A DNA stretch of 30,245 nt from a virus, in IMG/VR virus record IMGVR_UViG_3300027156_000028, positions 1 through 30,245 of that record. One strand, 5' to 3'. A program made the position numbers and the translations under genes. The notes beneath the pieces were generated by a model. That model was given only the letters and a program-made list of their open reading frames with translations. It had not been told where the DNA came from and did not search any database. Of the stretch, positions 7,500-16,277 are shown piece after piece; positions within the stretch are counted from its first letter, which is position 1; each line of letters begins with the position of its first letter.

Positions 7500-7796
7500 A
7501 TGACAGGTTCAGAATATTTAAATGATAGGGTAAGAACAAACACATCTGATTTATTTAAAAGGATGCTGGAGGTTCTTGAGGACATAAAGCATGAACATGA
7601 CCGTCAATTTGCGACGCTGTATTCCTCTGCGCCAGAATCATTTAAGCCAGTAGTAAAACAAGCTAATTATTTGGATGATGCTCAAATGGCTTGGTTAAGA
7701 AAGCGAATTCTTGATATGGGCAACGAGTCCATTAGAAAAATGGCTTCTGAATTTGATGTCGTGAGAGTTGAATTTTACCACAAATTTAAGCAATGA
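7500..7796 (+). CDS. Small protein of tail-assembly operon
   Basis: I choose ATG 7500 (98 residues), preceded by AAGGTAAAAGG as a ribosome site. The frame is open further upstream to 7389, but that stretch runs through the minus-strand gene and the promoter-like gap and looks non-coding. The protein is mostly helical (SEYLNDRVRTNTSDLFKRML, MAWLRKRILDMGNESIRKMA) with no family I recognise. It is the first gene of the plus-strand tail operon and its stop overlaps the next start as ATGA. A role as tail completion or assembly factor is possible only by position. Confidence 0.55.
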   Translation: MTGSEYLNDRVRTNTSDLFKRMLEVLEDIKHEHDRQFATLYSSAPESFKPVVKQANYLDDAQMAWLRKRILDMGNESIRKMASEFDVVRVEFYHKFKQ

Positions 7797-8536
7797 AAGA
7801 ATTATTCAGCTACATTGTAAAGGTAAACAAAGAAGTCGAAAAGACCGAAACTAAAGAAGAAAACGGTCAAAAGATTACTGTTACACAAAAAATAAAGGAA
7901 GAAGTTCCTGTTAGAGTAATCATCAAGCAGCCTTCTCGCAAGAACCTTGAAGATGCTGAACTTCAATTTAGCGTCGAGTTGTCAAATTGCATTAAGAAGG
8001 GCATTTTGACAAAAGGAATGTTAACAAAAAAATATTCTGATACTGGTGGCATGTTATCAGAAGAAGACGCTAAAGAATTGGTAACTCTTTATAATAAAAT
8101 TACTCAATATCAAAACGAATTATTGCTTCTTACTTCAAAGACTGATTATGACAAACAAATTGAAGCCGAGATAATTAATAGAATTACAACAACAAGAATG
8201 AGGATGGTTCAAGTTGAATCTTTGTACAGAACATTATTTGATAATACCGCCGATAACATTGCTCAAAATAATGTTATTCGCTGGTTTTGTCTTCACATGG
8301 CTCATACTCAAATCATGCCAGACGGAAACATTGAGCCAATGTTTAAAGGAAACAGTACAGAGCAAAAGCTGGAGTCGTTGCACCAAATGGACGAAAATGA
8401 AGATGAAATTTATACTAAAGCTTACAGAAAACTTGCCACATTTATGTCTTTCTGGTTCTTCAGCAAAAACGCCAAACACGAAGATTTCCAAAAATTAGAA
8501 AATGACATCGAAACAGGAAAGTTTGACGAACAGTAA
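7793..8536 (+). CDS. Putative tail assembly chaperone (first reading frame)
   Basis: A 247-residue, largely helical, charged protein. The N-terminal 50 residues form beta strands (FSYIVKVNKEVEKTETKEEN, KIKEEVPVRVIIKQPSRKN), followed by helical EDAELQFSVELSNCIKKGIL and TKKYSDTGGMLSEEDAKELV. The C-terminus has AYRKLATFMSFWFFSKNAKH. It lies between the tail-tube block and the tape measure gene, where long-tailed phages place tail assembly chaperones (lambda gpG/gpGT type). It overlaps the next frame by 35 bases. The identification comes from position and character; no diagnostic motif is visible. A scaffolding or minor tail role is the alternative. Confidence 0.45.
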   Translation: MKELFSYIVKVNKEVEKTETKEENGQKITVTQKIKEEVPVRVIIKQPSRKNLEDAELQFSVELSNCIKKGILTKGMLTKKYSDTGGMLSEEDAKELVTLYNKITQYQNELLLLTSKTDYDKQIEAEIINRITTTRMRMVQVESLYRTLFDNTADNIAQNNVIRWFCLHMAHTQIMPDGNIEPMFKGNSTEQKLESLHQMDENEDEIYTKAYRKLATFMSFWFFSKNAKHEDFQKLENDIETGKFDEQ

Positions 8537-9503
8537 ACTATTCCTATCGTTTAACGAAATCATAAAGGGCTACTCCAAAAGAAAATTTAGGGGTAGCCCT
8601 ATTTTTATTAAACATTTAGGTATAAGCGAGAAAGCATTTTTTGATTTTAGGTTTCAAGAATTTTACGAATATGCTTTGTCTTCTGGTATTCTATCAGAAG
8701 AAGAGGCTTTTAAAAGAGCCGTTGAAGATGGTTTTTGGTCACAAAAAGAGGAAGAAGAAATTGATGTTTTAAAGGACTATATTGACCGCTTAATTTTGAC
8801 TAAAAAGAATTTTGTTCGCAAGCTTGAAATAGAAACTATAAGCAAACAAATTGACGAAGAGCGTCAAAAGCTCGCAAAAAAGATTTCGCAAAGAAAAGAA
8901 ATTTTAGGTAAAACAGCCGAAGAGTATGCGAGTAATCGATCAAATGATTATATCATATACGAATCCTTGTTTAAAGACGAAGATTTAAAAGAGCGGGTTT
9001 TTAAAGAGGCAGAATTTGAGGAAATGACCTATGAAGATCTTATCGAATATATTTTATTTTTTAATGAGTATATGGATGATTTTAAAGAATATAATTTGCA
9101 AAAAATTGCGTTATTAGATTTTTTTCAACCATACTATCTTGTTTTAGATCAGCCAGTCCAGTTTTGGGGCAAACCTATGGTTCAACTAACTGATTTTCAA
9201 GTTAGGGTAAATATTTATGGTAAAATATTTAAAAGTATATTTGAAACTACAGAAAACATACCAGATGAAATAAAAAAAGATCCAGATAAGTTATTTGAAT
9301 ATACCGACAAAACAAAAGCAAAGAAAAACTTAGAATCTAAGCAGAAAAATAAGGATAAAGCTAGTGGAGAGGCTGTATTTGGAGCAACTAAAGAAGAAAT
9401 GCAAGAAATGAAGACTTCTGGAGCTAAAACAATCAATGAAGTCATGAAAGGTAAAAAAACCATGACTATGGACGAGCTTATGAAATTGCACGGTGAAGCG
9501 TAA
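8502..9503 (+). CDS. Second tail-assembly protein, in shifted frame
   Basis: A 333-residue, highly charged helical protein; Glu, Lys and Asp dominate (KEEEEIDVLKDYIDRLILTK, ISKQIDEERQKLAKKISQRK). The ATG at 8502 lies inside the preceding gene, in the frame reached by a +1 (or -2) shift, and has no good Shine-Dalgarno. That frame is closed by TAG at 8496-8498, so any shift must occur between 8499 and 8536. The C-terminal 60 residues are Lys/Glu/Met-rich (EVMKGKKTMTMDELMKLHGE). It may be the T-part of a gpG/gpGT-like chaperone pair or a separately started protein. It ends 34 bases before the tape measure gene. Confidence 0.5.
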   Translation: MTSKQESLTNSKLFLSFNEIIKGYSKRKFRGSPIFIKHLGISEKAFFDFRFQEFYEYALSSGILSEEEAFKRAVEDGFWSQKEEEEIDVLKDYIDRLILTKKNFVRKLEIETISKQIDEERQKLAKKISQRKEILGKTAEEYASNRSNDYIIYESLFKDEDLKERVFKEAEFEEMTYEDLIEYILFFNEYMDDFKEYNLQKIALLDFFQPYYLVLDQPVQFWGKPMVQLTDFQVRVNIYGKIFKSIFETTENIPDEIKKDPDKLFEYTDKTKAKKNLESKQKNKDKASGEAVFGATKEEMQEMKTSGAKTINEVMKGKKTMTMDELMKLHGEA

Positions 9504-9505
9504 CT

Positions 9506-9528
9506 TTTTGAGTGTAAATATCTCAAAA
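9506..9528 (+). promoter_or_regulatory. Small inverted repeat before tape measure gene
   Basis: TTTTGAG (9506-9512) and CTCAAAA (9522-9528) can form a 7-bp hairpin whose loop contains TGTAAATA, the same octamer found before the S74 fibre gene at 18403-18410. It ends nine bases before the tape measure ATG and overlaps the AAGG ribosome-site region. It has no downstream T-run, so a terminator is unlikely. It could modulate translation or be a late-promoter-like element. Confidence 0.3.
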
Positions 9529-9537
9529 GGTTAAAGG

Positions 9538-12500
9538 ATGGCTAAAGGCATATCACTTCCAGTAGTTCAATCTGGCTTAGAAGCTTCTATTCAACAAGGA
9601 GTTAAAAATGTTGGCCAGATCAATGTTCCTGTCAATATTGATCCAACGGCATTTAAAAATTTAGCTCAACCTCTTGGTCGCGTAAGCGGATTAGCAACAG
9701 AGTTTGAAAAGTCAATTGCCGCTTCAAATGCCCGTGTTTTAGCGTTCGGAGCTTCAGTAGGAATTATTAATGGAGTGCAGAATGCTTTTGCAAGTCTTGT
9801 AAAAACTGGTATTGAAGTCCAAAAAACTTTAGCAGATATTGCAGCAATAAGTGGCAAAAGTGGCGATGAATTGTCAAAATTTGGAGATGCTGTTTTCGAT
9901 GTTGGTAAAAATACTGGACAAAGTTTTAAAACAGCCGCCCAAGCAGCGCTTGAGTTTTCTCGTCAAGGCTTAAGTGTCGAAGAGACTTTAAAAAGAACAA
10001 ATGACGCTCTCACTTTAACTAGATTTACGAGTCTAAATGCAGCGGAAGCCGTTGACGTTTTAACTGCCGCTGCAAATTCATTTTCTGAAACTGGAATCAC
10101 AACCGCTCAAATCATCAACAAACTCGTCGCGGTTGACACTAAATTTGCTGTTTCGGCAGAAGATCTTGCTAACGGTCTCGCGCGCGCGGGATCAATCGCG
10201 CAGGAAGTTGGCGTTAATTTTGACCAATTAAACGCAGCTATTACTGTAGCTCAGGAAAGAACCGCTCGCGGTGGCGCAGTTATAGGTAACGCTTTAAAAA
10301 CAATTTTTACTAGAATAAGAAGCGATGAAACAGTTCAAGCTTTAAGAGACATTGGTGTAGAATCCTTAAATGCCCAAGGAGAATTAAAAGGTGCAATTCC
10401 TCTTTTGCAAGAATTATCTCAAAAGCTTGAAGGGCTTTCCGGTGGAGAAAGAGTTCAGATTTTAGAAGCTGTAGCGAGCAAATATAATATTAACATATTG
10501 TCAGCTTTGCTTAATGATTTGAACGACGCGAATAGTAAATTCGCACAAGCAGTTGGAGTTTCTGCTGGAGCTAGTAATCAAGCTTACGAAAGACAAATAG
10601 AACTGAATAAAACTCTTGCAGCTCAGATTAATAACGCAACAGTTTCAGTAACTCAGCTTTTTAACAAGCTTGCTGAAATAGGAGTCACAGAAAGCCTAAG
10701 TAGCTTACTTTCATTTGTCAATGATTTAATAAGCGGCTTTAATAAACTTTTAGATTCTGAAAGTCTTGGCGGTAATATTGCTAAAGGTTTAGTTAAAGGA
10801 ATTTCCGATGTATTTTTTACTATTGGATTACCAATCCTTGGAGCAATTTTTATAAAACTTACAAAAGATGTTGCTCAATTTGGACTTGAATCTTTAAAAA
10901 CAATTTTAGGAATTAATCAACAAGTTAGAGAGCGTCAAGCTCTTGAGCAAGCCGTTGTTAATACTTTAATACAAGACCAACAAATAATGGCAAGTATTCT
11001 TGCCTTAAGCGGTAATCGCGCAAAACAGGAAGAGTATTTACTTGGAGTTTACAATAGACAACTTGCGGCTTTACAACAAGTTCAAAGTATCGCTTCTTCA
11101 GTAACCCCAGCATTAATGGCGGGCGGTCTTAGCGCTACTACTGGACGAGTTCAAAAACGTGGCGCAGGTGGCTACCTTCCTGCTCAAGAAGCCGCTGATG
11201 TTCGTCGCGGAGTTGGAGGAGCAACTGCATCTTCTAAAGTAGTTTCAATCCCAAATTTTGCATTTGGTGGTGGCAAACGCGGCACAATGATCGCTAATAC
11301 TAGCGAATACATTGTACCAAATTTTGCTAATGGAGGTTCCGCTATATTTAACAGAGATATGGCAAGAGCTTATGGCTTACCTCCAGGAGCAAAAAAGATT
11401 TCTGCGGCAGGAGGATATATCCCAAATTTTGCGGCTATGGGTGATTATGCGGCACTGGTTGGAGAAAAGGCTCTTGGAGAAAAGGGCTTTTTACAGAACA
11501 CTGTAAAATACGTTAAAAAAGGAAAAGATAACCAACTTGAAGTTTCTCAAAGCGCGGCGCAAGGAGGAGAGCCAATAGCCTTTGATATTTATGGAGTTCC
11601 TAGTCAAAGTGTATCTCAAATAGCAAAAGCAAAAGAAGCTCTCAGTGAGACTGGAAAAAATTTAGCGGTTAATATTGCTAGATCAATGACAAGGGATTTG
11701 CCAAGTGATTTGGTTCAAGGTAAATTAGCCGCAACATTTAATCCTGGTTCTTTGCAATCTTTTGCGAACACTGTTTTCGAGGCCAGTATTGGATCTTTGT
11801 TAGGCGATAAAAGATTTGATGATTATGCAGAACAATCAACTACTTCAGCATTCGACTTAGATATCTCTAATAATCCTAATATTAAAGATTCATTAGGTAT
11901 AGCAAATGCAGTTAAATTTTTAGAAGTTAAAGGAAACAAAACGCCAAAATTAATGGACAGCGTTGCTAAAAAAATATATCAAGTTACACAAGAAGGAAGA
12001 GCCGCAACATCTACAAGAAAAATTACAAGAGAAATAGCGATAGAAAGGGGGATAGCTCGGCCATTTGTGCAAAAAATTGGAAATGCTTATACTGTTGACG
12101 GTCAAACTTTCAATTCGAAAAATGATGTTGAAACATATTTAAGTCAAAAATACGAATCAAAATTTGGAATTACGAATAATCCATCCGCTAAGGCTCTTGG
12201 ATTAACCTCTCCGGTAAAAAGAGCCGCTCTTGGATATGTACCAAATTTTGCACAAGATCCATTAAAAGATGCTATAGATAGAGAAATAGCAGCAGGAGTA
12301 AACCCCAGTAGCATTCGTATTACTCAAGATGGTAGACTGAGAAATGCAGGAAATCCAGATGGTCTTGCAGTTATAAACACAAGGGACGAACCAAATGGTA
12401 AAATACCTAACTTCGCTAGTAGAGGAAGACCAGATTCTCCGTCTGATATTGCAAGAGCTAAAGCAAGAGCAGAGCAGCAAGAACTTGAATTGGCTACTAA

Positions 12501-15498
12501 AGCTGCTGGAGGATCACTTACTGTTTCTTTTGAAAAAGCTACTCAAAAAACTAGTGAATTAGCAAAACAAACTGAAGACTTAAGCGAAAAAACACAGCAA
12601 GCATCATCTGGCCTTGATAAATTATTTTATGCAACTGGTGCGTTAATGACAATAAATGCAGGTTTAGAGCAGACATTTAAAAACACAACTGGAGGAGTAA
12701 GACTTTTCGGAGATGTTCTTTCGACGGCTAGTAAAGCCGCTCAAGGAGCCGCAACTGGAGCCTTATTGGGTGGTCAGATAAAGGACATGACAAAAGGTAT
12801 GGTTGGAGCGAAGGGAGTAAGAGGACTTATTGGAGGGATAGGAGCGGCAGCACCACAAATTGCAATTGCAACGGCAGTAGGGGGAGCTGTAATTGATTCG
12901 CTGGAATCCATAGCAATGGACCGTTTGGAAAACAAAGAGGCAAAAGCCGCTGGGCAAGCAACAGCGCAAAATTTTATTAAGACTGGTGATAAAAAGGTTA
13001 TAGAAGATAGAGCGGCGGTTCTCCGCAGCAGAATATTTAAACAGGGAGGTCAAGATGATCAAACAAATGCGGAATACGATGTAATTAGAAAAAAACTAAA
13101 AGAGATTAACGATGAAGAAAAAAAGAGAAAAGACGCCGCTGACGAAGCTGCTAAAAATGCACAAAAAGAAGCTGAAGAAATTAATAAGAGAGTAGCTTTA
13201 GTTACTAAACTAAATGAAATTTCTTTGGCTTTTAGTGAAGGTGAAAATAAAGCTTTCATGGAGAGAGCCATAGCTCAAGGCAATGCTTTAAAAAATCAAG
13301 AAAAATTGACTGAATTACAAAAGTTTGCAATCGACCAATCGTTAAAAGAAGCAGAATTTCAAGGCAGAATAAGAACAGTAAAGGCGCAAGGTATTCAAGA
13401 TCTGATAAAAGAATTGTCACAAAAAGGAGCTTTGGCTACTGTAGATGAACAAGCGTTAAACGCTCTTCTTGAAAAAGCTAGAGCTTCTGGAGATTTCCTT
13501 TCAATAGAAAAAGAAATTCAAGCTCTTTCAATAAAGGCGGCTGCTGGATCTCAAACAGCAATAACAAACGCCAAGACAAAAAATGCTATCGAACAAAACA
13601 GCTTAACAACACAAGAAGCTGCTAGAAAATTTTTAGCCGAACAAACCAAGTATACCGAAATACAGAGATCTGCACTACAAAGTGTTTTCAATGTGCAGAC
13701 AAAAATAGCATCAATGGACCGTGAAAGAGTAAATGCTATAAAACAGGCCGCAGCTGAAATTAAAAATCTTAAAGCCGAATCCGAAGTTTCTGCAATAGAA
13801 GCAACTCAAGCCGGTCGCCCTCAAACAAGAGCAGACAGAGCGCAATTGGCAATGGCAAAATTTAATCAATTTGAAACTTCTGAACGCAGTAAACTCTCAG
13901 AAAAAGCAACGGCAGATCAAAATAATATTTTAGAAAAATATAGAAGTACAGCGGAAACTGCATTAAATGCACTTACTAATTTATCAGACGAAGAAAAAAG
14001 ATCTATAGCTTTAAAACTCTCTCAAGCTAGAAGTATTGAAGAAGTCTCTGAGGCGTACCGTGAGGCTGCGGAGTCAACAACAGAAACCTTGGCTCAACAA
14101 AGATTATTGCACACAGCCAACAGTTTAGTAACTCAAGCAGAAACCGACGCAACTGATGCAGTAAATAGAAGAACCGAAGCTGAAGGATATTTAATTGCTC
14201 AAATGGAGAATAGAATCGCTATTCAAAGAGTAGCTGCTGACTTAGCGGTCAAAGAAGCCGAAAGTCCATTTCAAATGGGAATGAAAGCCGCTACTGATGA
14301 ACTTGTGGTTCAAACCGATGCTTTTCAAAATAAATTAGGCAAAGAAACAGTTACTTTGTTCAGAGATGGAATGAGAGACGCAATGACAGCAGCAATATCT
14401 CAAACAGATGATCTTGGTTCTGCTTTAAGAGGTGTAGCTACTGGATTTTTAAAATCATTGCAAGGAGCATTTATGCAAAATGCGGCTGATAATATTTCTC
14501 TAGCTCTTTTTCAAAAAAGGGCATCTGGTGGTCTTATCACGGGTGGTAGTGGATATAAAGATGACGTTCCTGCGCTTCTTACCGGAGGAGAATTTGTTAT
14601 GAGAAAATCAGCGGTAGAAAAATATGGTGCCGCTAATCTTGCCAAAATGAATAATGGAGGAATGTTTATTCCTGGAACTCGGGGAGCAGGAGCAATTTCT
14701 GGAGAAGACGCTTTAAGAGCTTTTGCAAGTCAAACCACAACAAGTGGAGCGACTGATATTTTAAGAGGAGGAGCAAGTTCTGCGTTTATTAATCTTGAAG
14801 ATCAAAGTCAAAGATTATCAAGATACGCTTTGTTGGGAGACGATACAATCAGTCAGGAAGTTCGCGGCGCTCAAGGGCAAGCTCTTGATATATTAAAAAA
14901 TAAATCTGATTTTGAAAGGCAGCAAAAAGAAAGAGAAAAGCAAGAAAAGAAAGCTTTGACTCGTCAATTAATATCAACTGTCGCAAGCGCAGCTATAAGT
15001 TACGGCGTAGGAAAAGCAGTTAAAATGGGACAAGTAGGGGCAGGAGAAGGTAAATTTATTCCTGGTAGCAACATGCTATCTCCTGTAGTTGTCAGAGGTG
15101 CTTACGGAGGAATGATTCGTCGTTATGCAGCAGGAGGTCCAACTGATGATATTCCTGCGCTATTAATGAGCGGCGAATACATAATGAATCGCGGCGCTAC
15201 ATCAAAATACGGTAAGAGAATGCTTGAATCAATGAATCAAGGTCGCGCTCCAAGATTTGCAGACGGTGGCGAAGTCATGCCTTCCGCTCCAACCACAACT
15301 ACAGAAAATAATGCTAAAATGATGGGAGATGTCAACATTAGCATTAATGTCACTGGACAAAACTCTCAGTCAGAGACTCAAGGTAATTCAAATCAAGGCG
15401 GCGTAGACTACAAGAAAATGTCAGAAAGGATAAAGGCTGTAGTGTTAGAAACCTTAAACGAGGAAAAGCGTTTAGGGGGGACACTCAGAACTAGATAA
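9538..15498 (+). CDS. Tail tape measure protein with embedded domains
   Basis: A 1986-residue tape measure protein. The N-terminal 400 residues match the TP901/PhageMin_Tail class (DIAAISGKSGDELSKFGDAV, AEAVDVLTAAANSFSETG, RGGAVIGNALKTIFTRIRSD). A hydrophobic Gly/Ala segment lies near 1080-1120 (GLIGGIGAAAPQIAIATAVG). A charged coiled-coil-like stretch follows near 1185-1215. Two copies of a C-terminal motif occur, DDVPALLTGGEFVMRKSAVE and DDIPALLMSGEYIMNRGATS, each followed by KYG and MN(N/Q)G. It ends with a VNISINVTGQ strand and a Gly-Gly-x-x-Arg tail. Five PNFA motifs start at residues 572, 594, 629, 902 and 957, and a nuclease-like region lies between the third and fourth. At about 0.15 nm per residue the tail would be up to about 300 nm (rule of thumb). 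The ATG at 9538 follows AAGG; the stop overlaps the next start. Confidence 0.95.
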   Translation: MAKGISLPVVQSGLEASIQQGVKNVGQINVPVNIDPTAFKNLAQPLGRVSGLATEFEKSIAASNARVLAFGASVGIINGVQNAFASLVKTGIEVQKTLADIAAISGKSGDELSKFGDAVFDVGKNTGQSFKTAAQAALEFSRQGLSVEETLKRTNDALTLTRFTSLNAAEAVDVLTAAANSFSETGITTAQIINKLVAVDTKFAVSAEDLANGLARAGSIAQEVGVNFDQLNAAITVAQERTARGGAVIGNALKTIFTRIRSDETVQALRDIGVESLNAQGELKGAIPLLQELSQKLEGLSGGERVQILEAVASKYNINILSALLNDLNDANSKFAQAVGVSAGASNQAYERQIELNKTLAAQINNATVSVTQLFNKLAEIGVTESLSSLLSFVNDLISGFNKLLDSESLGGNIAKGLVKGISDVFFTIGLPILGAIFIKLTKDVAQFGLESLKTILGINQQVRERQALEQAVVNTLIQDQQIMASILALSGNRAKQEEYLLGVYNRQLAALQQVQSIASSVTPALMAGGLSATTGRVQKRGAGGYLPAQEAADVRRGVGGATASSKVVSIPNFAFGGGKRGTMIANTSEYIVPNFANGGSAIFNRDMARAYGLPPGAKKISAAGGYIPNFAAMGDYAALVGEKALGEKGFLQNTVKYVKKGKDNQLEVSQSAAQGGEPIAFDIYGVPSQSVSQIAKAKEALSETGKNLAVNIARSMTRDLPSDLVQGKLAATFNPGSLQSFANTVFEASIGSLLGDKRFDDYAEQSTTSAFDLDISNNPNIKDSLGIANAVKFLEVKGNKTPKLMDSVAKKIYQVTQEGRAATSTRKITREIAIERGIARPFVQKIGNAYTVDGQTFNSKNDVETYLSQKYESKFGITNNPSAKALGLTSPVKRAALGYVPNFAQDPLKDAIDREIAAGVNPSSIRITQDGRLRNAGNPDGLAVINTRDEPNGKIPNFASRGRPDSPSDIARAKARAEQQELELATKAAGGSLTVSFEKATQKTSELAKQTEDLSEKTQQASSGLDKLFYATGALMTINAGLEQTFKNTTGGVRLFGDVLSTASKAAQGAATGALLGGQIKDMTKGMVGAKGVRGLIGGIGAAAPQIAIATAVGGAVIDSLESIAMDRLENKEAKAAGQATAQNFIKTGDKKVIEDRAAVLRSRIFKQGGQDDQTNAEYDVIRKKLKEINDEEKKRKDAADEAAKNAQKEAEEINKRVALVTKLNEISLAFSEGENKAFMERAIAQGNALKNQEKLTELQKFAIDQSLKEAEFQGRIRTVKAQGIQDLIKELSQKGALATVDEQALNALLEKARASGDFLSIEKEIQALSIKAAAGSQTAITNAKTKNAIEQNSLTTQEAARKFLAEQTKYTEIQRSALQSVFNVQTKIASMDRERVNAIKQAAAEIKNLKAESEVSAIEATQAGRPQTRADRAQLAMAKFNQFETSERSKLSEKATADQNNILEKYRSTAETALNALTNLSDEEKRSIALKLSQARSIEEVSEAYREAAESTTETLAQQRLLHTANSLVTQAETDATDAVNRRTEAEGYLIAQMENRIAIQRVAADLAVKEAESPFQMGMKAATDELVVQTDAFQNKLGKETVTLFRDGMRDAMTAAISQTDDLGSALRGVATGFLKSLQGAFMQNAADNISLALFQKRASGGLITGGSGYKDDVPALLTGGEFVMRKSAVEKYGAANLAKMNNGGMFIPGTRGAGAISGEDALRAFASQTTTSGATDILRGGASSAFINLEDQSQRLSRYALLGDDTISQEVRGAQGQALDILKNKSDFERQQKEREKQEKKALTRQLISTVASAAISYGVGKAVKMGQVGAGEGKFIPGSNMLSPVVVRGAYGGMIRRYAAGGPTDDIPALLMSGEYIMNRGATSKYGKRMLESMNQGRAPRFADGGEVMPSAPTTTTENNAKMMGDVNISINVTGQNSQSETQGNSNQGGVDYKKMSERIKAVVLETLNEEKRLGGTLRTR
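11251..12417 (+). repeat. Five PNFA linker motifs within tape measure gene
   Basis: The sequences IPNFAFGGG, VPNFANGG, YIPNFAAMG, YVPNFAQDP and IPNFASRG begin (at Pro) at residues 572, 594, 629, 902 and 957. Most are preceded by Gly-rich stretches (AAGGYIPNFA, ALGYVPNFA). They divide the middle of the protein into segments. After the fourth comes DPLKDAIDREIAAGVNPSS, then GLAVINTRDEPNG, a self-contained module. From memory, similar (G)Y(I/V)PNFA motifs occur in other aquatic phage virion proteins. They may be processing sites or linkers between cargo-like domains; no function is demonstrated. Confidence 0.75.
11455..12210 (+). other. PD-(D/E)XK nuclease-like domain inside tape measure protein
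   Basis: Tape measure residues about 640-890, between the third and fourth PNFA motifs, do not look like ordinary tape measure helix. Potential PD-(D/E)XK catalytic positions occur in order: Glu748 in a helix (NTVFEASIGSLLG), Asp773/Asp775 in SAFDLDIS, and Glu796-x-Lys798 in KFLEVKGNK. The rest has alternating strands and helices (KFGITNNPSAK, AYTVDGQTFNSKNDVETYLS). This motif pattern is short and can arise by chance, so the assignment is tentative. A structural non-enzymatic insert is the alternative. Confidence 0.4.
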
Positions 15499-16277
15499 TG
15501 GCTAAACTATCAACAGCGAACTACGATGTTGAAGTTTTTCTCAGTGGCTACAAACTTTTTGGAGTCGCTGATGTTAACTTTGGGTATTCGCTGCCGATTG
15601 ACCATTTAAACGTAATAGGCTACAATAAGTTCAGAACATTCACATCTGGTCCACCGCAATCTAATTTAAGTATACAAAAGTACCTTTCTCCTAATGACTT
15701 TATCACAGGAATGACGGGAACTTTCGGAGTAAGTGGCGGTTTATTTTATAATTCTAGAAATACAAATTTTGGTTTTCATTCTGGTTATTTAAATTCTTAT
15801 TCAGTGTCTTGCTCGGTTGGAAATTTCCCAAATTTAAACGCTGATTTTTCTGTTTTCGGCAATGTAGGCACAGGTTTAATTTCTACAACAAATAATCAAA
15901 CCGGAACATTAGCTCTAGTTAGACCAGCAGATATTTTGGTTCAGTGCGATGGAACAGGAACAAATCGCGTCGAATCATTTACCTATAACGTTGAATGCAA
16001 TAGACAACCATTTTACGGAGCAAGTGGAAATAGACTGATTGATGTTGTAACTACAAGACCTTATAAAGTTACTGCTCAATTTTCAATAGCTGTTGACGAT
16101 TATCAATCTAAAAGAGCTTTTGATTTCGTTATAGACTCTAATAAAAAAAATATTAATATACAGATAGGCTCGCTAGGAACATTCACGATGTCAAATATGG
16201 AACTTATTGGAGAGTCAATAAATACAAGCGCAACAGATGATGCCATAATGACTCTTAATTATCAAGGATTTTTATAA
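15498..16277 (+). CDS. Tail-tube-like tail-tip protein (short paralogue)
   Basis: A 259-residue protein starting at the tape measure stop (TAATG). Shared blocks place it in the same family as the tube proteins at 4395-5516 and 17245-18402: FGYSLPIDHLNVIGYNKF, NLSIQKYLSPNDFITGM, SYSVSCSVGNFPNLNADFSV, LALVRPADILVQ and VESFTYNVECNRQPFYG. The C-terminal third (AFDFVIDSNKKNINIQIGSL) is a beta hairpin unit. Coming directly after the tape measure gene, it probably forms a ring at the distal tail or tip; distal tail (Dit) proteins share the tube fold. That role is inferred. Confidence 0.65.
   Translation: MAKLSTANYDVEVFLSGYKLFGVADVNFGYSLPIDHLNVIGYNKFRTFTSGPPQSNLSIQKYLSPNDFITGMTGTFGVSGGLFYNSRNTNFGFHSGYLNSYSVSCSVGNFPNLNADFSVFGNVGTGLISTTNNQTGTLALVRPADILVQCDGTGTNRVESFTYNVECNRQPFYGASGNRLIDVVTTRPYKVTAQFSIAVDDYQSKRAFDFVIDSNKKNINIQIGSLGTFTMSNMELIGESINTSATDDAIMTLNYQGFL

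Noticed and set aside
9506-9528. Hairpin as a terminator between the tail-assembly and tape measure genes
   Set aside because: There is no T-run after the stem and it is next to the ribosome site of the tape measure gene.
12262-13271. Minus-strand frames inside the tape measure gene
   Set aside because: They are low-complexity Ser/Cys/Phe-rich antisense sequences overlapping a well-supported gene.
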